A stretch of 35,577 nt of DNA from assembly GCA_028288165.1 (NCBI GenBank), contig JAQBOG010000037.1:1-35577 (forward strand), read 5' to 3'. The DNA comes from Sphingobacteriales bacterium. GTDB taxonomy: Bacteria; Bacteroidota; Bacteroidia; Sphingobacteriales; Sphingobacteriaceae. Positions 1-8,223 of this stretch are shown here, in pieces. Position 1 is the stretch's first letter; each line of letters opens with the position of its first letter. The notes under the pieces are model-generated. The model was not told where the DNA came from and made no database searches. It saw only the letters and a list, made by a program, of their open reading frames with translations. A program made the position numbers and the translations under genes.

Positions 1-68
1 TTTCAGTAAAGGTTTATCCATCCTAATTTAACTTAATCTTAGAAGATTATAACCAAAAAACCTTAACC

Positions 69-3000
69 ATGAAACGACTTACTAACCTACGGGTAGGAGA
101 TTTTAATGTATTTCCTCTGCTCTTTCGTTCCTTTTTATTTTATTACTTTTCTTACATAGGGAAGTTTTTAGTTGCCTGCTTATTTTTAATTCTTTTAGCC
201 GGTTGGAATGCAAATGCACAGTCAGAAATTATTCAGGGAACAGTATCTGATGCCACAGGGCCATTACCTGGAGTTTCAGTAAAAGTTCAGGGCGCCACTA
301 CAGGTGTAAGCACTGATGTGTCAGGGAATTATAGGATACAGGCAGATCCTAATAATGTACTTGTTTTTACCTCTATTGGGTATAAAACACAAACTATTAA
401 GGTAAATAACCAGAAAACAATTAATGTAATGATGCTTGCCGAGTTAAAATCTTTGGAAGAAGTTATAGTAGTTGGATATGGTACACAAAGAAAAGTGAAT
501 GTTACAGGTGCTGTTTCATCAGTTAGTGGGTCAGAGTTAGTGAAAAGGCCTATTACAAATCCAGCTGCAATGATTCAAGGTACTATGCCCGGAGTACAGA
601 TTACTCAGGGAACTGGGGAACCTGGTAATGAAAATGTTTCCATCAGGGTTAGAGGAGCCGGAACATTCAGTGGCGCAGGTTCAGATCCTCTTGTTTTAAT
701 TGATGGGGTAGAGGGAAGATTAGGCGATTTAAATCCTAATAATATTGAAAGTATATCAGTTCTTAAAGATGCGGCATCAGCTTCAATATATGGTTCTCGT
801 GCTGCAAATGGAGTTATTTTGGTAACCACAAAAAAGGGAACAGATGGAAAATTAAGAATAGAGTATGATGGAAACTACGCACTCTATAAACCTACTAAAC
901 TGTTTGATCTAATTACCAATTCTGCGGAATACATGGAGTTGTTCAACGAGGCACGTATTAATTCAGGACTAACACAGCCCAATGGATTATACACTCAAGA
1001 GCAGATTGATCTGTACCGTAATGCTACCGACAAAACTTTATATCCAAATACCGATTGGCTGGGTTTGATATTTCAAACAGCGCCCACTCAAAATCATAAT
1101 TTAACTTTTAGCGGTGGCCGCAATGCAACAACCTATAATGCTTCTATTGGCTATGTAAACCAGGAAGGTATTATGAAAGGATTTAATTATGAAAAATATA
1201 ATGCAAGGTTAAATTTAAGCTCCCAGATTAATAATAAAATAAAGTTCGGTTCTAATATTGCCTTAAAAGCAGGAAAAAGATTCGCTCCGGTATTCGGTTC
1301 TGAGGATATGTTTCTTTCTGCAATGGCACAAGCACCAACTTATGGACCCTATTTAGCAGATGGAAGTGGGCATTATACTTATAAAGCTTATGACTTAGAA
1401 TATAATAATAAAAATCCTATAGCGCTTTTGGATGATAAGATTAATAGAAATACGGATGATTATTCAGTTAATACTCAGGGCTGGTTTGAAGTTCAGCTTC
1501 TGAAATCATTAACATGGTATACTAAAGGAGCAATTAATGCTAGTTTCAATAAGTACAAAGATTTTCGTCCGCCACTACAATTATATAATTTCAGAACTAA
1601 TGCATTTATGACCAAGTTAGATCTGGGTGGTGGATTAGAAGTTCAGGATGAACAAAATATTTATAGTAATTTATTTACCCATCTTACATGGGATAAAAAA
1701 TTAGGTGAACATACACTTAAAGCTCAAGCTGGTTTTAGTACTGAGAAAAACACTTATGAAAATCTGAGGGCGTCAAGAAAAAATTTCTTTACGGATGAAT
1801 TAAGAGAACTGGATGCCGGAGCCGCTTCTATTCAATATGCAAATGGAACGCAAACTAACTGGTCATTAATGTCATTCTTTGGTCGTTTAAATTATAACTA
1901 TAAGGAACGATATCTCCTTGAAGGGAATTTTCGGTACGATGGTAGCTCAAGGTTAACTCCGGGTTCTCGTTGGGGCATTTTTCCATCTTTTTCTGCCGGA
2001 TGGAGAATCACAGAAGAACCGTTTGTTAAAAAGTTGAACCTAACATGGTTAGATAATTTCAAACTTCGGGGCTCCTATGGGGAGTTGGGCAATCAAAATA
2101 TTCCTCTTTATCCTTTTCAGGCTATACTTCAGTTTACCGGAAATTATTCCTTTGATGATGCGAATCTATCAACAGGAGTTGCTCAAACAGAATTGAATAA
2201 TCCTAATTTGAGGTGGGAAACTACTACGATTGGGGATGTCGGGTTAGACATGACCGTTTTAGGCGGATTAAACATTACTGCCGATTGGTATAAAAAGAGA
2301 ACAACTGATATTCTCAGACCTACGCAATTAACTGGAGTTGTAGGCTTAAGTGCACCATATATTAATAATGGTACACTGGATAATACTGGTATTGAACTGG
2401 GTCTAACGTATTCCAATTCGATGAATAATGGGTTATTTAAAGGGTTGAACTACAGGATTGGTGGTAATCTTGAGCATTATGAAAATAAATTGGTGAAGTT
2501 TGGTCAGCGAGAGATCGATGGATACCGCATTCGCGAGGAAGGGCAAGAATACAATGCATACTATACGCTAGAGCAGATTGGGATATTCCAAACAGCAGCA
2601 GAAGTACAAAATTCTCCTAAACAATTCACCGATAATACCCTTCCGGGAGATTTGAAATATAAAGATCAGAATGGTGATGGTGTAGTCAATGATGATGATA
2701 AGGTGATCATGTCGGGAAACTATCCGGGTTTAAATTATGCCTTTAATTTATCTGCAAACTGGAAGGGTTTTGATCTTTCTGCCATGATGCAAGGCGTAAA
2801 TAATGTTAAATACTTTGTAAGTGAATGGGGAACTATTCCGTTTGTACAAGGAGCCCCTCCAACAACTGATTGGAGAAATCGTTGGACAGAACAAAACCCT
2901 TCGGCCACCATGCCTCGTATTTACTGGGGATGGGGGGCACCTCCGAAAATTAGACGTGCATCTTCATACTACTTACAAGATGCTTCTTATCTAAGATTAA

Positions 3001-3203
3001 AAAATCTAACATTGGGTTATAATCTGCCTGCTAAACTATTAAAAGGCATTAGTGCAGATGGGGTTCGGATTTTCTTTTCAGGAGATAATCTGGTTACGAT
3101 TACAAAGTATAAAGGCCTTGATCCTGAGCGTGGTGGAAGCGGAAATTTTGTTCAGTATCCGCAGAATAAGATATATTCTTTTGGTCTTAATGTTAAATTC
3201 TAA
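69..3203 (+). CDS. SusC/RagA-type TonB-dependent outer-membrane transporter
   Basis: Outer-membrane transporter that imports oligosaccharides using TonB energy, working with the SusD-type lipoprotein encoded 10 bp downstream. A long basic and aromatic leader is followed by a hydrophobic stretch ending in NANA near residue 50, the likely signal-peptidase site. Next come a carboxypeptidase-regulatory-like beta domain (about 53-125, starting IQGTVSD), the linker EEVIVVGYGTQ (130-140), and a plug domain with VLIDGVEG (about 208) and LKDAASASIYGSRAANG (232-248), both hallmarks of SusC proteins. The rest is a beta barrel ending in the aromatic tail FGLNVKF. The length of 1044 residues is normal. 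The glycosidases downstream suggest a fucose- and galactose-bearing glycan as substrate, which is inference. The gene begins 68 bp into the window, so its promoter and any regulator gene are not visible. Confidence 0.97.
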   Translation: MKRLTNLRVGDFNVFPLLFRSFLFYYFSYIGKFLVACLFLILLAGWNANAQSEIIQGTVSDATGPLPGVSVKVQGATTGVSTDVSGNYRIQADPNNVLVFTSIGYKTQTIKVNNQKTINVMMLAELKSLEEVIVVGYGTQRKVNVTGAVSSVSGSELVKRPITNPAAMIQGTMPGVQITQGTGEPGNENVSIRVRGAGTFSGAGSDPLVLIDGVEGRLGDLNPNNIESISVLKDAASASIYGSRAANGVILVTTKKGTDGKLRIEYDGNYALYKPTKLFDLITNSAEYMELFNEARINSGLTQPNGLYTQEQIDLYRNATDKTLYPNTDWLGLIFQTAPTQNHNLTFSGGRNATTYNASIGYVNQEGIMKGFNYEKYNARLNLSSQINNKIKFGSNIALKAGKRFAPVFGSEDMFLSAMAQAPTYGPYLADGSGHYTYKAYDLEYNNKNPIALLDDKINRNTDDYSVNTQGWFEVQLLKSLTWYTKGAINASFNKYKDFRPPLQLYNFRTNAFMTKLDLGGGLEVQDEQNIYSNLFTHLTWDKKLGEHTLKAQAGFSTEKNTYENLRASRKNFFTDELRELDAGAASIQYANGTQTNWSLMSFFGRLNYNYKERYLLEGNFRYDGSSRLTPGSRWGIFPSFSAGWRITEEPFVKKLNLTWLDNFKLRGSYGELGNQNIPLYPFQAILQFTGNYSFDDANLSTGVAQTELNNPNLRWETTTIGDVGLDMTVLGGLNITADWYKKRTTDILRPTQLTGVVGLSAPYINNGTLDNTGIELGLTYSNSMNNGLFKGLNYRIGGNLEHYENKLVKFGQREIDGYRIREEGQEYNAYYTLEQIGIFQTAAEVQNSPKQFTDNTLPGDLKYKDQNGDGVVNDDDKVIMSGNYPGLNYAFNLSANWKGFDLSAMMQGVNNVKYFVSEWGTIPFVQGAPPTTDWRNRWTEQNPSATMPRIYWGWGAPPKIRRASSYYLQDASYLRLKNLTLGYNLPAKLLKGISADGVRIFFSGDNLVTITKYKGLDPERGGSGNFVQYPQNKIYSFGLNVKF

Positions 3204-3213
3204 TTGACCTGTT

Positions 3214-4728
3214 ATGAAAACTCAAATTATAAAATTTATATTAATAGGGTCTTTTGCATTATCTGCATGCCAGAAAACATTAGACCAGAATCCTTTAGAT
3301 AAAATATCTACTACTAGTTTTTGGAAGTCAAAAGCCGACTTAGATGCAGCATTGGCAGCAACGTATGCAACCTTACAAGCACCTGAATGGTCACATGAAT
3401 TACCCGTTTGGGATTGTATAACAGATAATGGTTTTGCCCAGCATAATTCTGGAGGTGCTAAAGATATTGTATCAGGAAGTATTAGCCCTTCAACAGGGGG
3501 ATTAATCTCTACAGTGTATACAGATAGTTATAAAGGGATAACACGAATTAATTTATTCCTAAAACAGCTGGCCGCTTACCAGGGATCGGACATGCCTGAA
3601 AATGATAAAAAGAAATATGAAGCCGAGGTCCGTTTTATAAGAGCATATTATTATTTTCAACTATATCGTTCGTATGGTGATGTGCCGCTAGTTTTGGAGC
3701 CGCTTACTCTCGAAACACAAAATCAAGCGAAGGTTCCTGCTGAACAAATATTAACTCAAATCATATCAGATTTAGATTATAGTATTTTGAACCTTAGTCC
3801 CAATCCATACTATCAAAATGCAGGGCATGCTACAGCCTCGTCAGCACAAGCTTTAAAGGCAAGAGTATTATTATTTGCAGCTTATGATAATACTGGAACA
3901 CCGAATGCAACCATTTTAGGACAGGTAAGAGATTTAGCGTTGGAGGTAATGTCAAAATATACATTAAGTCCAAAATTTGAAGATGTTTTTCAGGATGCTG
4001 GTCAAAAGAATAACCCCGAAATTATTTTTTCCGTCAATTACCTTGCTCCAAATAATACAGCTCCCTGGGATATGTATTATGGCGATTGGCTGGTGGCCAG
4101 TCCGCTTCAGAACTTTGTAAATTCTTTCGAATATAGCGATGGTCTTCCTCCTGGAGTATCTCCACTTACCAATCCGGCAGCGCCATTCGAAAATCGCGAT
4201 CCGCGACTAAAGAAAACAGTGTTTGTTGATCATCCGGACTTTAATGGGAAAGTTCATATTCCATCCAACAGTCGCCCTACAGGATATGGTGTTTTGAAAT
4301 TTCTGGATCCCAATAATATGCCTTACGGATTTTCAACGTTGAGTCAGCAGAATGCTGTTGTATTACGTTTAGGAGAGGTTATGTTGATGTATGCAGAAGC
4401 AGAAAACGAAATTTCCGGGCCAACTTTAGCAGTGTATAACACCATGATTCAGTTGAGAGGACGAGTTGGAATGCCATTCCCTGCTATTGGATTAACTAAA
4501 GAATTAATGCGAGAAAGAATTAGGCATGAAAGACGTATTGAACTGGCTTTTGAAGGCTTGCGTTACTATGATTTGCAAAGATGGAGAATTGCAGATCAAG
4601 TTTTAAATAGCGTAACGGATGGTATACAGAACTATCATTTCGAAAACAAATTTTATAAATGGCCGCTGCCACAAACTGAAATTGAAAAAAGTGGCGGGGC
4701 GTTGATACAAAACCCAGATTATAAATAA
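3214..4728 (+). CDS. SusD/RagB-type glycan-binding lipoprotein
   Basis: Surface lipoprotein that captures glycan and forms the lid of the SusC channel. The signal peptide ends in a lipobox, FALSAC, with the acylated Cys at residue 19, followed by QKTLDQNP, typical of mature SusD N-termini. The N-terminal TPR-like half contains RFIRAYYYFQLYRSYGDVPL, a family signature, and the C-terminal RagB part contains RHERRIELAFEGLRYYDLQRW (from about 437). The 504-residue length is usual. The gene lies 10 bp after susC in the same operon and is followed by a long hairpin, so susCD may form its own transcription unit, with partial read-through to the fucosidase gene. The ligand cannot be read from the sequence. 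Confidence 0.96.
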   Translation: MKTQIIKFILIGSFALSACQKTLDQNPLDKISTTSFWKSKADLDAALAATYATLQAPEWSHELPVWDCITDNGFAQHNSGGAKDIVSGSISPSTGGLISTVYTDSYKGITRINLFLKQLAAYQGSDMPENDKKKYEAEVRFIRAYYYFQLYRSYGDVPLVLEPLTLETQNQAKVPAEQILTQIISDLDYSILNLSPNPYYQNAGHATASSAQALKARVLLFAAYDNTGTPNATILGQVRDLALEVMSKYTLSPKFEDVFQDAGQKNNPEIIFSVNYLAPNNTAPWDMYYGDWLVASPLQNFVNSFEYSDGLPPGVSPLTNPAAPFENRDPRLKKTVFVDHPDFNGKVHIPSNSRPTGYGVLKFLDPNNMPYGFSTLSQQNAVVLRLGEVMLMYAEAENEISGPTLAVYNTMIQLRGRVGMPFPAIGLTKELMRERIRHERRIELAFEGLRYYDLQRWRIADQVLNSVTDGIQNYHFENKFYKWPLPQTEIEKSGGALIQNPDYK

Positions 4729-4737
4729 TTAAAATTT

Positions 4738-4778
4738 AGCTGTGCAAATTGCCGTCGGGACAAGCTTTTTGCACAGCT
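4738..4778 (+). terminator. Hairpin after susD
   Basis: A perfect 11-bp inverted repeat (AGCTGTGCAAA and TTTGCACAGCT) encloses a 19-nt loop, and A/T pairs extend the stem outward past one mismatch. It starts 10 bp after the susD stop. The following sequence is AT-rich but has no clean T-run, so it may attenuate or stabilise the susCD mRNA rather than terminate fully. Confidence 0.6.
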
Positions 4779-4812
4779 TAATTTAATAGCTAACACAACC
4801 TTTAAAAAAAGC

Positions 4813-5092
4813 ATGATAAACGAGAGCCCTTATTTTGGTAGCAATATTTAACTGTTTTGCTAATCCTGGCTTTAGCACAAAATAAACCTTTAAAACTACG
4901 CTATGATAAGCCAGCAAAAATGTGGGAAGAAGTTGTACCTCTTGGTAACAGACGTTTAGGTATGATACCCGATGTGAAGTATCAAAAGAAAAATCGTATT
5001 AAATGATTTTACATTATGGTCGGAAGGCCCCCATGATGTTAAATTACAATGCGTATAAAAGCCTCCCACAAATCCGGAAACTTATTCTTGAA
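4813..5092 (+). pseudogene. Decayed 5' fragment of a GH95 fucosidase gene
   Basis: This stretch aligns base for base with the start of the intact GH95 gene at 5364, from its ATG through the signal-peptide end (LAQNKPLK) and the motifs for KMWEE, VPLGN and YNAYKSLPQIRKLIL. In the first 100 bases after the signal peptide I count about 10 differences by hand. Several small indels and in-frame stops break the reading frame, and similarity stops at about 5092, so over 2 kb of the gene is missing. It is best read as the remnant of a tandem GH95 gene or of a partial duplication. The 270 bases from here to 5363 show no gene and no further similarity that I can see; a 64-codon ORF starting inside the fragment (5003) is a by-product. 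Confidence 0.9.
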
Positions 5093-5363
5093 TTTTTCAG
5101 AATGTTACTTATGATACTGCATTTTTTATCCTTTAAAGGCGATATGAATTTTCTTTTAGTATTATTATCCATCTATTTTAAAGGTTTGTCCATTTAAATC
5201 GTTGGTATTTGAGTATAGTTTTACAAGACCAGTTTAACCGAAACTACTTAAAACAATATGTTGTATATAACTTAATAAAAATTGCTTTTTGTTAGGTTCT
5301 AAATTCACTAAGGTGTATTAGCAGTAAGCTGTTGTAACATCACAAGAACACACTCTTATAACA

Positions 5364-7700
5364 ATGATTATAAAAAATCTCTTTTCATCATTAATGCTTC
5401 TTGGTTTATCTAACCTCTGTTTAGCACAGAATAAACCTTTAAAACTATGGTATGACAAGCCCGCAAAAATGTGGGAAGAAACTGTACCTCTTGGTAACGG
5501 ACGTTTAGGTATGACACCTGATGGGGGAGTGTCAAAAGAAAAAATCGTATTAAATGATATAACATTATGGTCGGGAGGACCTCAGGATGCTAATAACTAC
5601 AATGCATATAAAAGCCTTCCACAAATTCGGAAACTTATTCTAGAAGGTAAAAATGATGAAGCTCAGGCTTTGGTTAATAAAGAATTTGTTTGTGTTGGGC
5701 CAGGTTCCGGTGGTGCTCGTTGGGGGAAATACCAGGTATTAGGAGAACTCCAGTTACAATTTCAATATGATGGAGTAGATAACACAAATATTAACTATCA
5801 AAATTATCAACGGGAACTATCCTTAAATAATGCGGTTGCCAACAGCTCTTTTCAGGTTAATGGTGTTAATTACAAAAGAGAGTATTTTACCAGTTTTGAT
5901 GATGATGTTGATATTATCCGGATCACGGCAGATAAACCCGGTCAATTAAACTGCAGCATAACAATCAGCCGACCAGAAAAATCAGTAACAAAAACTGAAG
6001 GCAAGGAATTGCAAATGTTTGGCCAGTTAGATAACGGTACAGATGGTAAAGGAATGCAATATTTAACCAAAGTTAAAGCATTCCTTAAAGGCGGTACATT
6101 AACTCCAACAAATGGAAGTCTGGACATAAAAAATGCTACTGAAATTATTGTTTATGTTTCATCAGCAACCGATTTCAAAAATCCTTCTTTCAAAAAAGCA
6201 GTTGACACCAAGCTTTCTGCTGCTTTGAAAAAAGATTATGCAATACAAAAACAACAGCATATTGCAAATTTCCAAAAACTATTTAATCGCACAAGCATAA
6301 ACCTTGGAGAGGGCGAAACAGCAAAGTTAACTACCGATAAAAGATTAAGTGCTTTTTATAATAAGCCTCAGGATGATCCGGGTTTGCCAGCATTATTTTT
6401 TCAATTTGGTAGATATTTAACCATCAGTAGCACGAGAGTAGGATTATTACCTCCAAATCTTCAGGGACTTTGGGCTCACCAAATTAATACTCCGTGGAAC
6501 GGTGATTATCATTTGGATGTGAACGTGCAAATGAATCATTGGCCGGTGGAGGTAGCCAATCTTTCGGAATTAAATCTTCCTTTAGCCGAATTAGTACGCG
6601 GTATGGTAAAGAACGGGGAGAAAACCGCTAAAGCTTACTATAATGCAGATGGATGGATTGCGCATGTTATCACGAATGTTTGGGGCTATACAGAGCCAGG
6701 TGAAAGTGCTTCATGGGGAGCTTCAAATGCCGGTTCAGGCTGGTTGTGCAATAACCTTTGGGACCATTATGCATTTACTAATGACAAAGAATACTTAAAA
6801 AGCATTTATCCAATTCTGAAAGGCTCAGCACAATTTTATAATAGTGCCTTGGTAAAAGATCCCAAATCAGGATGGTTAGCTACCGCTCCATCAGTATCTC
6901 CTGAAAATACTTTTTACCTTCCTAACGGGAAAACGGCAAGTATATCCATGGGGCCAACCATTGATAATCAAATAGTAAGAGAATTGTTTACGAATGTTAT
7001 TACAGCTTCTAAAACCTTAGGAAAAGATGAAGATTTCAGAGAGCTGCTTCAAAGCAAAATAAAGCAACTGCCTCCTGCCGGACAGATATCTAAGGACGGA
7101 AGAATTATGGAATGGTTAGAAGATTATAAGGAAACAGATCCGCAACATCGTCATATTTCACATTTATATGGTTTATATCCGGCAACGCTAATTACACCAA
7201 AATCAACTCCGGAACTCGCTGAAGCAAGTAAGAAAACGCTTAATGTTAGGGGAGATGACGGTCCAAGCTGGACAATTGCCTATAAACTATTGTTTTGGGC
7301 AAGATTGCAAGACGGAAACAGGGCATTTAAGCTATTAAGAGAAATTTTGAAGCCAACTTTAAGAACAGATATTAATTACGGTGCAGGTGGCGGAGTTTAC
7401 CCTAACATGCTTTCTGCAGGTCCTCCATTTCAAATTGATGGCAATTTTGGAGCCACGGCAGGTATTGCTGAAATGTTATTACAAAGCCATGATGGCTATA
7501 TTGAATTCATTCCTTCTATCCCTGATATCTGGAAGGCTTCAGGCGAAGTAAAAGGATTGAAAGCCCGGGGGAACTTTACCGTAGATTTTGCCTGGAAAGA
7601 TGGAAAGATTACAACGTACAAGATCAGTTCCCCAAAGCCAGGGAAAGTTGCAGTGAAGGTTAACGGAGTTGTAACGCAGGTTATAGCACAAAAGCTCTAA
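5364..7700 (+). CDS. GH95 family alpha-L-fucosidase, secreted
   Basis: Exported inverting glycosidase of family GH95, expected to remove terminal alpha-1,2-linked L-fucose (some members act on L-galactose) from glycans handled by the SusCD system. A signal peptide ends at CLAQ (about residue 21). The N-terminal beta domain begins LKLWYDKPAKMWEETVPLGNG, the usual GH95 opening. The (alpha/alpha)6 catalytic domain contains GLWAHQINTPWNGDYHLDVN followed by VQMNHWP, then APSVSPENTF with the likely general-acid Glu514, and QIDGNFG with Asp692. By comparison with the characterised bifidobacterial enzyme, the water-activating Asn pair should fall at 385 and 387; here it reads Asp385 and Asn387. The 778-residue length is normal. 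A broken copy of the same gene lies just upstream. The family call is firm; the exact sugar is not. Confidence 0.95.
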   Translation: MIIKNLFSSLMLLGLSNLCLAQNKPLKLWYDKPAKMWEETVPLGNGRLGMTPDGGVSKEKIVLNDITLWSGGPQDANNYNAYKSLPQIRKLILEGKNDEAQALVNKEFVCVGPGSGGARWGKYQVLGELQLQFQYDGVDNTNINYQNYQRELSLNNAVANSSFQVNGVNYKREYFTSFDDDVDIIRITADKPGQLNCSITISRPEKSVTKTEGKELQMFGQLDNGTDGKGMQYLTKVKAFLKGGTLTPTNGSLDIKNATEIIVYVSSATDFKNPSFKKAVDTKLSAALKKDYAIQKQQHIANFQKLFNRTSINLGEGETAKLTTDKRLSAFYNKPQDDPGLPALFFQFGRYLTISSTRVGLLPPNLQGLWAHQINTPWNGDYHLDVNVQMNHWPVEVANLSELNLPLAELVRGMVKNGEKTAKAYYNADGWIAHVITNVWGYTEPGESASWGASNAGSGWLCNNLWDHYAFTNDKEYLKSIYPILKGSAQFYNSALVKDPKSGWLATAPSVSPENTFYLPNGKTASISMGPTIDNQIVRELFTNVITASKTLGKDEDFRELLQSKIKQLPPAGQISKDGRIMEWLEDYKETDPQHRHISHLYGLYPATLITPKSTPELAEASKKTLNVRGDDGPSWTIAYKLLFWARLQDGNRAFKLLREILKPTLRTDINYGAGGGVYPNMLSAGPPFQIDGNFGATAGIAEMLLQSHDGYIEFIPSIPDIWKASGEVKGLKARGNFTVDFAWKDGKITTYKISSPKPGKVAVKVNGVVTQVIAQKL

Positions 7701-7704
7701 TATT

Positions 7705-7897
7705 AAGCAATTCAATTATTAATACTTAACCAAGCAAAACTTCATATGCAAATCCATCCACGTTCAGTTATTGGCATATTTTATTATTATAATTGCAATC
7801 AAGCAATTTAATTAATTATACTTAGCCAAGCCATACTTCTATGCTACAATCCATCCACGTTCAGTTATTTGCATATTTTATTATTATAATTGCAATC
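7705..7897 (+). repeat. Tandem direct repeat, two ~96-bp units
   Basis: Two adjacent units, 7705-7800 and 7801-7897, share the order AAGCAATT, CCAAGC, ATCCATCCACGTTCAGTTATT and a long identical end, CATATTTTATTATTATAATT followed by GCAATC. They differ by a few substitutions and short indels. The second unit contains the presumed start of the small membrane-protein gene (7841), and the first contains an out-of-frame copy of that start. This looks like a local duplication that captured the 5' end of the small gene. Confidence 0.9.
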
Positions 7898-8199
7898 ATT
7901 TTTTCATTAAATCTGATCATTCAGTTTTTAAGAGAAAAAATGTTGAACAATGAGAGCATAGGAATTAAATATCATTTGCCTGATTTGCTGCTGCTTTTAA
8001 GTAAAATATTCTATTTCTCGGGCTGGGGATTTATTATTAGTAATACTCTGGCACTTATCTGCAAAAATTCAATTCTAACGGTATATTCAACTTCGAAAAC
8101 TGGAATAATCTAACTTTTGGAATTATTATACTATTTCTGGGGATTGGCTTGAAGACTGGTAGAAAATCAATGATTAAAGAAAAACCCTCTGAACTATAA
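7841..8199 (+). pseudogene. Small multi-pass membrane protein gene, probably frameshifted
   Basis: The first frame gives 90 residues (7841-8113) with two hydrophobic segments, LFAYFIIIIAIIFSLNLII and LLLLLSKIFYFSGWGFII, then runs into a low-quality tail and stops. Shifting by one base at the A5 run at 8063-8067 gives a continuing frame to 8199 that encodes a third hydrophobic segment (LTFGIIILFLGIGLK) and a charged tail ending KPSEL. The combined product of about 119 residues would be a three-helix inner-membrane protein. I do not recognise the family. It sits between two glycosidase genes and its start lies inside a tandem duplication, so the locus may be degenerating. A sequencing error or programmed slippage at the A run would give the same picture. 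Confidence 0.55.
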
Positions 8200-8223
8200 C
8201 TAAAGCTTTTTAAAATTTTATAA

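Noticed and set aside
5003..5197. A 64-codon + strand frame
   Set aside because: It begins inside the decayed GH95 fragment in the wrong frame and continues into non-coding DNA.
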